Position numbers and translations under genes: made by a program. The notes beneath the pieces are model-generated. The model ran no database searches, was not told the DNA's origin, and saw nothing but the letters and a program-made list of their open reading frames with translations. DNA of 64,000 bases, taken from assembly GCA_022393335.1 (NCBI GenBank), contig JAJEKB010021815.1:196964-260963 (forward strand), read 5' to 3'. The DNA is from Macrotrachela quadricornifera. Lineage: Eukaryota > Rotifera > Eurotatoria > Philodinida > Philodinidae. Within the stretch, counting starts at the first letter, position 1. The number at the start of each line of letters is the position of its first letter. Positions 1-16,180 of the stretch are shown here, in pieces.

Positions 1-672
1 ACATAGAGTGATTACAAAATTCTGGCAATTTCGCTCGATTTATTCAGAGAAACTATATTCAAGATAGTAGTTGTGATATTACAGGTGAACTTTCATCTTT
101 TTAATTCACTCTTAAAATATACTTCTGAAGTAAAAAATAGGTATTATTATCATCTCATTAGTTGCTATCAGACTTCGATCTGCCATCGCAATATTTGATT
201 AAAATCATTATCAAAACTTAGAACAACAAGAGAAATTAAGCTTTCAAGTAACAATTATTGTTTATCATTTCAAAAACAATAGCTGATGTTAACTTTTTTA
301 TAACATTTAGGCGATTATTTATTACATAATAGTTTTGTAGGAGCTAGTAATACCATCTATATTAATGATAAATGTTTAAATTCACAAATAAAAATGCTAT
401 CGATGTGATCTAATCCTTTCACTTTTCATTATGGTTTCTTGAACAATATGTAAAATAACATCGTTATTTACTTCAAAGTGAAAAGAATAAAGTTAAAGCT
501 CAGTCTAGGCTTTAACATGTAAGTCAAAATAGTATCTATTGTTTACTAATTCATCGGATTACTAGAATGTATTTCAAAAACAAAGAAAAAATATTCTACT
601 AGACCGTCTATTATCATAATTCAATGTAAATATATAATATTTATTTATTTATTTATTTCTAAATAAAATAAG
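1..672. other. Non-coding 5' flank or long intron before the first visible EML exon
   Basis: No open frame of useful length and no WD40-like peptide is visible here. The stretch ends in an AT-rich tract and an AG that precedes an exon opening in mid-domain, so it is most likely an intron of the EML gene, at least 672 nt, or sequence that has replaced the 5' part of the gene. The other introns of this gene are about 45-65 nt. Confidence 0.5.
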
Positions 673-5946
<5,274 letters not shown>

Positions 5947-6434
5947 ATTTTTTTTGCTTTTTTTTGCTTTTATAATTAATTAATACATCTAGCTTTAATA
6001 AATGTTTAATGTCGCTTTTCTTTTAAGGGAGGATTCCCCCCCCTCAAAAAAGAAATTTTGTTATTTCAGAGAATGTTGGACTAGACTAGAACGGATCGTG
6101 ATTAAAATATCTCCTGAAATCTCCAATAAACTAATGAGTTATAGTTAATTTATTGACTAAAAATATTCTATACACGGGCAAGGTTTTCACAAATAAGGAT
6201 ACGCACTAAAAAGCCTGAGCCTTTTTCAAGTTGTACAGTACCCTTACGACCAGATCTTTCCAGGCTCCAATTTTTCAATTTCCATTTGTTTGTTATTGCT
6301 ACTAAAAAAATGATATATCTAGGTTTTTCTTTTTACCAAAAGAGAAATTCAAAAATTGAAGTCTGTGAGGATCTAGACCCTTAAAAAAAATTTTTAAAAT
6401 AAAAAATTTCTTTTAGATTAAAAATAAAACGAGA
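5947..6434. other. Intergenic region
   Basis: Holds the 3' flank of the EML gene, with an AATAAA-like signal about 50 nt after its stop, and then unremarkable sequence. A TTTTAG 19 bases before the next ATG could be a 5'-UTR splice acceptor. Nothing else is recognised. Confidence 0.4.
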
Positions 6435-7097
6435 ATGAGTCATCTCGATAATCCATCTCTTTTAAATTTATACCAATTTTCTCGTTGGTCACCATCAATA
6501 AATCGAGCACATACAAATTTACCAGCAAAAAATGCTCATGATATGTTTAAATCCGGTATTGATAATCGAAATCATATTGAAAATTTATCAAAAAAACATA
6601 CTATTCGATATAATGTTCATATTCCAACAGAATTACGTTCTTTTTCACCTCCATTACTTCATCAACCAACTCCAACACCTGATTTTGGTTCAATAGCTGA
6701 TCATTCATCAACAATTTCATCTAATACTCCATCTTATCATATAACACCTATTCGAATAAAATCTGCTGCATTAACAATTCCAATAAAAACAAATTCAGAA
6801 GAATTATCATATAAAAATTTTCCAAAACAATTTTATGAAAAACGTAAAGTAACACAAGATAGAAAACGACAAAAACAACAAGCTGATAAATCTCCTCCAA
6901 TATGTTCAAATAATTGGTTTCAATTAAGACAATCATTAGCTGAATTAAAACGTCTTGCAACAACAGAAGAAATTCTTGTTGATCCATCAACTTCACTTTT
7001 TAATTGTGATGGATATTCATTTGAAGCTCTTAAACAAGCTATACATCAACAACAAGAAGAAAAAAAAATTAATAGATTTCAATCTCCATCAGGTTGA
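6435..7097 (+). CDS. Hypothetical protein, 220 aa, single exon
   Basis: An intronless ATG-started frame with the same codon style as the neighbouring genes. The N-terminal two thirds is rich in Ser, Thr, Pro and Asn and looks disordered. The C-terminal part contains a basic stretch (EKRKVTQDRKRQKQQADK, about residues 135-152) and then an ordered-looking helical segment starting NWFQLRQSLAELKRLATTEE and continuing to a Gln-rich tail. There is no signal peptide or membrane segment. I do not recognise a family. The conserved-looking segment around DPSTSLFNCDGYSFEALKQA could be a short motif of a ciliary or cytoskeletal protein, but that is a guess. A possible splice acceptor just before the ATG suggests a 5'-UTR intron. 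Confidence 0.6.
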   Translation: MSHLDNPSLLNLYQFSRWSPSINRAHTNLPAKNAHDMFKSGIDNRNHIENLSKKHTIRYNVHIPTELRSFSPPLLHQPTPTPDFGSIADHSSTISSNTPSYHITPIRIKSAALTIPIKTNSEELSYKNFPKQFYEKRKVTQDRKRQKQQADKSPPICSNNWFQLRQSLAELKRLATTEEILVDPSTSLFNCDGYSFEALKQAIHQQQEEKKINRFQSPSG

Positions 7098-7543
7098 TAA
7101 ATTATTCATCATTTGGATAATTAGTAAGAATTTTCTTGAAGAATTAGTTAACCACAATTGAATATATATATATTTTACTGACTAAATTCGTTGTTAGAAT
7201 GAGAGAATTAAGGATATCCTTTTTTTCTTCTTTCATGGTTTCAAACTTCTTGGTCATGACGAGCGAATAAATATACCAAATAGAACAAAGATGACAGACA
7301 TAAAATTACAATAGTAGTCATTTTCTGATACAAGCCTGATAAATTCGATTGATTTAAACATATTTGTTTTCGTTTATTGTGATCTTTTATTAACAAATCA
7401 TGATTTTATTCATGAAACAAAAGAGTGGTTAATGATTAGAAATTTTTTTTTGAATAGATAGTTACCTATAAGCTAATTTTCCTAATCCTAGTCCAATTCA
7501 TCTAGTTCGTATTTTTCATACAATATAATAATAAAAATTAGGT
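7098..7543. other. Intergenic region
   Basis: AT-rich sequence between two single-exon genes on the same strand. It ends with TTAG two bases before the next ATG, a possible 5'-UTR acceptor. No repeat or RNA gene is recognised. Confidence 0.4.
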
Positions 7544-8509
7544 ATGTCTTCAACAATGGATTCTGCACTTACTTCTAACAATCGATCACGAACAAGTATA
7601 ACATCTTGTTCAAGTGCATTACCTCGTTCTCGAATGCAAAAACAATTAACAGAAACTTATACTCGTCAAGTATTTGAACCATTAATAGTAGCAACAAAAC
7701 CACTTCATCCACTTTTATCAACTGGTAAAACTCATTCATTAGACGTAAAAAATAAAAAACTTAAACCACCATTATCGGCACCAGTCCATGGTCGTTCTCC
7801 TTCATCATCAACAATAATATCATCTTTTGATGATAAACGTAATCAATTATTAATATCCGATCTATCCAATAATGATGATCATCCAATATCATCAACACCT
7901 TCTTTACATTTAGAAAATGTCAAAGAAGTAGAAGAAGAAGAAGAACAGCAACGACAAACAGGAAATACACCTCGTCAACCAATATTTAATAATTCAAAAA
8001 ATCCTTCAACTATTTCATTAAAATCAACAATAAAAATAAAACCTCAAACTCCACGTTCACGTAGTGCTATTGATATAAAATCTTCATTTTCATTAAATAA
8101 AACTTATCCACGTTTTATTTTAATAACTGATCAAGAACATCGAATTGAAAGTTGGTATCATCAATATCCATTTATTGTTTATGATGATCTTATTCAATTA
8201 TTTCAATCAAAATCAACTCAATCTACAGTATCAGCTTATTTTACTGATAATTATCAACAAATACCTTCAAATTCAAATAAAACAATTCTTCAAGGTAAAC
8301 CATTTTATATAAATAGTGATTGGAAAAAATATGATCTTATTTTAATATCAAATAATATTTATCAACAAATTATTATTTATTTACAATCAATTATTAAATT
8401 ATCAGGAAAAATTATTCATATTCATCAAATAAATCATCATGAAGATTTAAAAACACAAATTAGATGTATACGTAGACAATTAAATCAACAAATTTTATCT
8501 CATATTTAA
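7544..8509 (+). CDS. Hypothetical protein, 321 aa, single exon
   Basis: An intronless ATG frame. Residues 1 to about 190 are Ser/Thr/Asn/Pro-rich with a short acidic tract (EVEEEEEQQ) and look disordered. Residues from about 191 look folded: alternating beta-like and helical segments beginning YPRFILITDQEHRIESWYH, with hydrophobic strands FIVYDDLIQLF and YDLILISNNIYQQIIIYLQSI. The pattern resembles a small alpha/beta domain, but I cannot name it. There is no signal peptide or membrane span. It lies in tandem with the 220-aa orphan gene upstream on the same strand, with no sequence similarity that I can see between the two. Confidence 0.6.
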   Translation: MSSTMDSALTSNNRSRTSITSCSSALPRSRMQKQLTETYTRQVFEPLIVATKPLHPLLSTGKTHSLDVKNKKLKPPLSAPVHGRSPSSSTIISSFDDKRNQLLISDLSNNDDHPISSTPSLHLENVKEVEEEEEQQRQTGNTPRQPIFNNSKNPSTISLKSTIKIKPQTPRSRSAIDIKSSFSLNKTYPRFILITDQEHRIESWYHQYPFIVYDDLIQLFQSKSTQSTVSAYFTDNYQQIPSNSNKTILQGKPFYINSDWKKYDLILISNNIYQQIIIYLQSIIKLSGKIIHIHQINHHEDLKTQIRCIRRQLNQQILSHI

Positions 8510-8699
8510 TGTTATAGAAATTTTCTATATCATTAGAAAAAAAATATTTGTCTTATGTCATTGTATGACTTTCAGAAGTTTTCTTTTGTAATAAAAACTA
8601 TTTAGTTTTTTTAAGTAAATATACAAAAAAGAAATTTTTATAGGAGTGAGGATTGTACAAACGGATGTCCCGAAAGTTCTTTCTATCTGAGTTTTTCAT

Positions 8700-9102
8700 A
8701 TATCTTCGCTATTTTATTTGACTTCACTAACTTTTTCTTAAAATTATAGGTGAATATACCGAGTTCTTATTTATCCAAATGAACTTCCATATTCCTATAC
8801 AAAACTATTACCTTTAGTCGGGATACAAAAATTTTATTTTCAGTAGTTTTTTTTTCTTCAATTATTTCATTTTTTCGTAGGACTTTTCTGTAACTTTTGC
8901 TTTGAAGAAGAGGTTTTAAAACTTTTGAACTTGACGAACTCTATTTAACCATATGAAAATATCAAAAAGCAGCCATAATCAACTTTTGAATCTCAACCCA
9001 AAATGATAGTTTTGTACAGGAATATAGAAGTCCCTTTGGATAAACAAAAACCTGATATATTCACGTATACTTAAAAAAAAAGTAATTGATAAAATCAAAA
9101 AG
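8700..9102. repeat. Degenerate foldback (long inverted repeat) element
   Basis: The arm at about 8713-8809 reads as an imperfect reverse complement of about 9006-9100. Matching blocks include GTGAATATA, TTTATCCAAA and ATATTCCTATACAAAACTAT (the right arm has TGTACAAAACTAT). About 195 nt separate the arms. Identity looks like 75-80% by eye. There is no coding potential, so it is most likely an old MITE-like foldback element. I could not define a target duplication. Confidence 0.55.
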
Positions 9103-10451
9103 TTCTGACTCAATTTGTCCCTATGATAAAACAATCTATGACTGATCCTATGAACTCATATCATAAAAAAGCTATAAGCTTAGACATATATGTTGCAAAA
9201 AATAAAAATTCACCGTGGAATTCGATCTATTGTTTTGATTAGAAGTAGTCGTCTTTTTCTACCTAGTTGCAACACCAAAACTTCGATAATGTTTTCTGTT
9301 CGTTACTGAGTACAGTGTTGAAAACTAGGTTGTCGATTTTTGACATATATTATTGTTTTATCGCCTGTATAATCTGCTTAGTTGTCTTGATTGAAATTCT
9401 TGAGTTAAAATCTAGATATGATTTTGTAGAGAATTTCATAGTGTTTTTATTAAAAATTGAATTTGCTCTAAAGAACTAAAGGAACAAAAATTACAGCGAA
9501 AATATTAAAACTAAGTTCATAGACTTATATGATTGGTTGGAAATATTGGCTAATAGAAAATGCAAGAAATCAACTAACTATAGAAACCATAGAGTGAAAT
9601 GGGAAAAAAAATAAGATATTAAGTACTAAGAGCCATAATCCGTTTATTTGTCTAGTCCAATCAATTGATGCACGTAAATGTAGAGAGAAGCACAAGAATT
9701 TTCAGAATCACTCAGCTATCATCTTTGAGAGAAAAACTACAAATTAGATAAAAGAAAATGCAAATTTAAGATAATTTATCATAATAAAAGGAAAAAAACG
9801 AAGTCTGTTAAAAGACAGAACAGTATAAAGATGATTAATTTCATCTGCAGGTATATTGATGTTAGGACAACTGATCATATTAAAAGCTTCTTGTCGTTAA
9901 GAATTTTATCGCACACGCTTTATTTAAACTTGTTATAACAATTGCATAACAATATATTCGATTTCTGAATACAGTAAAACACGTTCAAAATAATATACGT
10001 AGAAAATATACTTTTATAACTGACCTTTCTGTAATTAGACGAATCTTCACTATTGCATGCAGCAAAACCTAGAAAATTTCCTCTAAAGCTCGGGAATCTA
10101 ACACATCGTTTTTACAGTAACAATATATTTTAATAAATAGATTTAATTATGCTTCAATAAATTTTATTCAATGATATTAACAACAGCAACGTTTTTTTTA
10201 TTTAATAAATAAATAAAGATCATTTCAAGTTATCTTTATTTATATATTTGAAAAATACCTGACCTTGGAATTAATCTTAATTATCCACTACATTATTTTC
10301 ATTAAACAAAAATAAAATTAAAAGGAAGAATATTTTGTAAACAACATTAAAAAAAAATAAAATACATGCGAGAATATAAAAAATAGAAGTTTAAAATATT
10401 TTAATAAATATAGATATCAATTATCATATAAAAATAATTTTTTTTTGTTCT
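9103..10451. other. Intergenic region
   Basis: AT-rich sequence downstream (3') of TMEM62, with scattered poly-A/T tracts and no frame, RNA gene or further repeat that I can support. The 8510-8699 stretch before the foldback is likewise empty. Confidence 0.4.
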
Positions 10452-13094
10452 TTAAATTAATTGAAAATTATTTTCATCAACTGAATTTAATATTTCATTT
10501 GATTTTTTTAATAATATTAATTTAACATCTTTTCGTTTTAATCTATGAGATTGAATATAAAGAATTATTGAAAATATAATTAATATTAAACCAAATGGTG
10601 AAATTATCCAAGATAATTTATATGATGCTGACATAAAAAATGACCAAAATAAAATAAATATTAATGTATATAGAAATAAAATATAAACTGTAAATATTTG
10701 AAAACAATTATGAAAACGAGATTTAATTATATTTATATTTGATTGAATTTGTATATAACGATAAAAACATGATGAACTTAAACAATATGTTAATGGAAAA
10801 AGAAAAAAATATAACTAAAAATAAAAAGACAATAAATAGAATTATTTATTTATATGAATTTACTTGAAAAATTCCTGTAAATATTTGTGAATCAGGTGGT
10901 AAATAAACTCCTTGAATTAATATACCCCAAAGAAAAACACTACCAATATGACCTGGAGTTAAATATCCAATATACCATGGACCTTATCAAACAGATATAT
11001 CTTAAGAAATATATAATAAAATAAAAAATTTTTACCAATAAAATGATATAATGCTAAACCAAGTAATGAATAATATATGAAATCAATTGAACATAAAACT
11101 ATTAATCGAGAACGAAGTTTATTTCGTATTGTAAAATGACCAATAAAATCAGCTAAAAAAATTCGAGAAAAATTATAATCATAATATTATTTATATCTAA
11201 ATTTAGCTTACATGACTTTTGTTTCGCATGGCGTCGAAAAAATAATAAAATGAAAATATATATACATAGAGATACAATTAAAAAAACAAAACCCTAAAAA
11301 AATCTACATAAATATTTTTTTAGATAAATGTTTTTTTTTTAATACAAAAGTTGGTTGATGAATAGTAAGAATTATTTTTGATGGATTCCATAATGTTATT
11401 GTTGATAATGATAGAGAAAATTCATATTTTAAAATTGCTATATTATTTCCATTATCCTTAATAGTAAATATTAATATCTTAAATATGTATTTTAAAAATT
11501 TTCTTACATTAATTTCAACAAAAATTTGATGAGATTTTTCATCATTATAATAACTTGTATTCCATGGTAAAACAAATAAATTTTTATTATCAATTGATTG
11601 AATAGCTGAACCAATAAAATATCCATCAATTGAAATATTTACATGAATAATAGGTAATTTAGAAAAAATAAGAATTCTAAATAAAAAGAAAAAGAATGTT
11701 TTTTGCAAAAACAAAATATCTTTTTTTCTATTAACCTGATATGTGTACTCTCTCTTAAACGATAAAGTGGTTCTCTTGATGTTTTAAATAATGCTGGTTT
11801 TGGATTTGATAAAATAGCAAATATTGATTGATTAAATTTAAAATCTTCAAAAGATAATAAACCAGAATCAATGGTTACTATACGAAATCTTAACAAACAA
11901 AAAAATTCTTTTTTTTTCATTAATAATTAAAAATTCTATGATATATTTACCGTCGTCGATCTTTCCAATCTCCTAATTCAAGTTCAAGTAAATCATTTGA
12001 ATGACGAGTATATAAATGTTTAATACCTGAATGAAGATGACCATTTAAATAAACAATACCGTATTTCATTATTTTATTAAGACCAATAGAATAAGTAAAT
12101 GATAATGGATAATGACCAAAGAATATAATTGAAGTTGAATTTTTTGTTTCTTCAGATAATTTTAATAATGTTTTCATTTCTTTCTAAATAATTCAATTTA
12201 AAATAAATCGAAATTTTTTTGTTTTTTCTTATACTTTGCTAACATGACCAAGAAAATTAAATGGACGACCAATACCTGGTCGTGGACACATATCAACACT
12301 AATAAATGAATAAGTATCATTATCATTTGTTTTTAATGTATATTTATACGATCCACTATGATCATGTCCTTGATGTGAATATATACTTTTAAAAATAAGA
12401 AAAATAAATTTAATTTAAAAATAATATTTCAATTAAGAAAATAAATACCGATAATAACTTTTTAATGAGTCTGGTTCAGAATCCATAAATACATCTATTT
12501 ATTAAAATAGAAAAATTTAATTTTAATATGAATTTATTCATACCATGATTTCCTCTTATATCAAGCCATTTTGTATGTTTTGTAATATTAGTTCGATTTA
12601 ATATATCTCCATACATACTCCATTCTTGTTCATATTGTGCTGTTCCCAATATTCGATCTTGACTAAATTTTGAACTACTTACACTGTGTACAAGATCACC
12701 TTTTAGTATTGAATAACTAGAAAATTTTAATAATCAAAATTAGTTTAATTTACCTGAAATAACAGTAACTTGTGGTTTAATCAATTTTTTAATAATATCA
12801 TTACAAAATTGTTCAAATTGTTCCATTCTATCAGCATTACCGATATGAGTTACATGAATATCTGTTACCTAATATAATCATTTAATCAAAAAATCTTTCT
12901 TTTTTACTAAAATTTAAAATTACTTGTACAAAATGAAAAAGATGTTTTCCTGTACTACCAAGATATTCATTAGATGTAGCAGTTATTAATGAATGACTTG
13001 AGTCAATATTTATAAGAAAAATAATCAAGATCAATAATGATATAATCCGGAGGAAATGATATGAAAATAAATCAGAATTGATATACTGGCTCAT
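10452..13094 (-). CDS. TMEM62: TMEM62-like membrane-anchored metallophosphoesterase (13 exons)
   Basis: Calcineurin-type metallophosphoesterase with a C-terminal membrane region. Exons on the minus strand: 13094-12924, 12868-12754, 12699-12544, 12494-12449, 12385-12235, 12183-11951, 11888-11736, 11676-11508, 11456-11346, 11293-11212, 11152-11036, 10982-10864, 10814-10452. They total 1986 nt, or 661 residues. An N-terminal hydrophobic segment (FLRIISLLILIIFLIN) looks like a signal anchor. Metal-binding motifs follow in order: TDIHVTH, SGDLVHS, RGNHD, GHYP and GHLHSG, then the TMEM62-typical LELGDWKDRRRFRI. A beta-rich middle domain (HVNISIDGYFIGSA) precedes several membrane helices, the first being GFVFLIVSLCIYIFILLFF, and a basic cytosolic tail. 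Human TMEM62 has the same order and similar length; its substrate is not established. Start chosen at 13094 because it precedes the signal anchor. Confidence 0.9.
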
Positions 13095-13944
13095 GATTAT
13101 CTAGAATTATGAGAGGAAGAGAGATTATCAGTATACTATGAAAATTAATAATTCTTCTTTTATATTTGAGATTTTATTAATTGAGTGAAAAAAGAATTTT
13201 ACACAATTTTCCAGTTAGTTTTGTTTTTAGTTACTATTCATTTTAATATTTAATAAAGTATGTCAAATATATTTTAATATTTACGAGTTTTCTCATTAGA
13301 ATTTCTTTTAATAAATATTAATAGATATTTTTTTTTTTATATATTTATAATAAAAGTAATACTATGCATGACTTCATTTGATATCTAAATTACTTTTCTT
13401 TTCTTTTATATTCATACATTTCTATTGTTTTATAAATAGTTCCGATATGTCACCGCCTTTGTAATAAAAAATGATACATGAAATTACTTCATAAGTTTTC
13501 TTTTGTTTATGTTCTTTCTTCTCTCGCCCACACCTTTCGTAAGAAAAAAAAAAAAAAAACTAAAAAAAAACTACAATGATTATCCACTTAATATTTCTGT
13601 GAGATAAATTGAAGAACAAGGCCAACAGTTGCCACCCACTATACTCTAATGTGATTAAGTATATACATATATCTATATACATAGTTCTAAATATGTATAG
13701 TAATTGTTTGTAATGTTCTAATGTCCGAAGGAGAGACTGACGTAAGTCCAAACAAAATATTCATCGAAGAAAAAGACTTATTGCGTTTTTATACTAGTTC
13801 TTGATTGGTTTACTTCTCTTTTTTTCTCTTTTTCTCTCTCTCTCTCTCTCTAAAATACTTTTTCTAGACGACCAAATATAAATTGTATCCGCAACACATT
13901 CTTAGCATTAACTATTTTCACTATTTTCATCAACTAGACCTACA
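13095..13944. other. Intergenic region between divergent genes (shared promoter space)
   Basis: Separates the TMEM62 start (-) from the secreted-peptide gene (+). It holds poly-A tracts and a (TC)n microsatellite around 13825-13852, then a TATA-like box. No coding frame is convincing. Confidence 0.5.
13876..13882 (+). promoter_or_regulatory. TATA-like box of the candidate neuropeptide gene
   Basis: ATATAAA lies 63 bases before the ATG at 13945, just after a pyrimidine-rich (TC)n tract. The position suits a TATA box with a short 5' leader. It is inferred from motif and spacing only. Confidence 0.45.
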
Positions 13945-14286
13945 ATGATTGTCCGTTCGACATTTGCCATATATTTAATACTTATTCTTTTTATTCATAC
14001 ATTATATGCCATTAATCCGGCATATTTACGAGAATATCATCAAGAACAACAGTTGGCACCATTAATTGAAGACATTAATAAACAATTAGATCATCAACAT
14101 TCAAGTTTGGATTTATCTGAAAAAAATCAAAACAATAATGATGATGATGACGACGATGATGATGATAATCAATTTATAAAACGTAATAAATATCCAAATT
14201 TTTATCTTAGTCCATTATGGTTATCACGACGAACACGTACAAATCGGTTTTATGGTAAACCATTATGGATTTCACGAACAGGATAA
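13945..14286 (+). CDS. Candidate neuropeptide/peptide-hormone precursor, 113 aa
   Basis: A short single-exon secreted protein. Residues 1-22 form a clear signal peptide (hydrophobic run FAIYLILILFIHTLYA). A spacer with nine consecutive Asp (66-74) follows, then a dibasic Lys-Arg at 79-80, a 14-residue segment NKYPNFYLSPLWLS (81-94), Arg-Arg at 95-96, and a last segment TRTNRFYGKPLWISRTG (97-113). The two segments after the convertase sites are paralogous, sharing FY-x-x-PLW-[L/I]-S. A signal peptide, acidic spacer and repeated peptides set off by dibasic sites is the architecture of prohormones. The last residue is Gly, which could allow C-terminal amidation, but no standard amidated motif is obvious. 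I do not recognise the peptide family. It could instead be an unrelated small secreted protein. Confidence 0.7.
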   Translation: MIVRSTFAIYLILILFIHTLYAINPAYLREYHQEQQLAPLIEDINKQLDHQHSSLDLSEKNQNNNDDDDDDDDDNQFIKRNKYPNFYLSPLWLSRRTRTNRFYGKPLWISRTG

Positions 14287-16180
14287 TAAAGACAAAATAA
14301 AAACTAAATATCTAGTTTTGTTATATATAAATTTTCTTGTTTCTTTTTCAATTTAAATTTCATCTATGTAAATTATACATATAATATACAAAGAAAAAGA
14401 ACATGATATAACAAATTGGATATATATTAAACTTAATTTAAGATTTTCAACAAGCTCTTTTTTTTTAATGAATTTATAATCAATAAAAGAAAAAATAAAT
14501 AAATAACATATTTAGTTTGTTCAAATAAAAATATTCTTTCAAATAATTTTTGCATGATCTGATTATTAGTGAAAGAAATTGATCAATAAAAACTAACATT
14601 AACTTCCATTAAATATTCAGCTTTTTGGATCAACAGTCTATGAATAAGTAAATAGTTTTTATGTTTGGGTAGAATATTAAATCATTTTCTTTAATCTTTT
14701 CATAATCAGTCAAAGAAATAGAGTCTATCTTATTTTCTTTCATAGTTAATGAGAATTCTCTTGTATTAAATGAAAACAAAAATATATCTATTTTCCTTAG
14801 TTATTCTATAAAAGCACAATATTTATAAATACCTTTGTTATCAATCTTAGATTTATTGATCAATTATATTTTGTATACATAAGGAAATATTTAAATAAAT
14901 AATCTCATATTGAGCAGATATATATCTGATTGATTGATTGATGTATACATCTTTTTCATTGATCAATGAATGAAACCATTGATAAATAAAGTGAACATTT
15001 TTCTTTTTCTATATATACATTTCTAAAGCAATCTTATTTAAAAACCTTATTAAAATATTATAGAAAACTCTTATAGTCAAATATATGAGATTCTTAATAA
15101 TTCAATGATAAGCGACATCTATTATGATTATATTGAATTCTATACATACCATCTAGTTGTAATAAACGAGATGTTAGATTTATCGTAATGTTACTAGATT
15201 ATGATTATGAGATATATTGAAGAATGGAAGAGCACATATCTGTTTAGAAGTTCATTGAGTATGATATACAAAAATGATTCCCTTTTGAATATTGTTTTCA
15301 AATTAATGATTAATTAGTAAATAATTTTCATTGAATAAATAGATAAATTGACATTGTTTTATTGAGTTTTGTATATAGAATTTTCTACAAACAAGGTAGT
15401 ATGCTTGTTATTATTAACAAAAAGAAAGTAGTTGGAGGAGTATTCTAGAATAATTTATTCCATCATTAAGGTCAAAAGTTTCTACTCTAATCTTTTACTC
15501 TTGAGAACAGTTTTAATAATATTCAAGCATCATATTTCTATAAATTATTAATTTTCTTTGACGAACTTGAAATCATATTCTGTATATCGTAAAAGGGTAA
15601 TTCAAATGTCGTTTACGAATAAAACCATAATCTAAAGGTAATCACATGATATGACACAAAATTCTTAGAAAAATAAACTTCGCATTATCCATATTAATTA
15701 CAGAGCATCTCAACTTCTTTGTTGTATTACTATACTTCTTTTATTTATTAAATATAGCGAGAAAGTCTGGAATGCGCTATACCATGTGATATATTCATAT
15801 ATTAAATAAAGTATATTAGAACAAAGATAAACGATAAATGTTTGGAAGACTTCTTCGATTTTATCATCTACATACGTGAATCAAGATATATGCCAAAGAA
15901 AAAATATCATTTTCTTTTTTAATACATTTTTATACTTCGAACTGTATCTGATAGTTAATGTAGACACATCACTGGATGCAGTGTATTCTTAACACTCTCA
16001 GTATACATAATAGGTTAATAAATAAAAGAAGTATAGTGATTATATATTTAGAATTATTATAATTCTGATTAATGAAAAAAAAGAAAGACCTGATTTAATG
16101 GTAAAAATAAATAGTTTATTTATTGTTTCATATGTAAAATAAGACCATAAAAGATATATTTATATAGTCACAGGTGGTTT
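14287..16180. other. Intergenic region, about 1.9 kb
   Basis: AT-rich, with a short GATTGATTGATTGATGT tract near 14928 and scattered homopolymers. It carries the 3' ends of two convergent genes. I see no gene, RNA or structured repeat in it. Confidence 0.4.

Noticed and set aside
9267..9479. 70-residue hydrophobic plus-strand frame
   Set aside because: AT-rich sequence easily yields Leu/Ile/Phe-rich frames; no homologous pattern, and it sits next to a decayed foldback.
11304..11920. Two overlapping minus-strand frames suggesting separate genes
   Set aside because: Both are exons of TMEM62 read through short introns.
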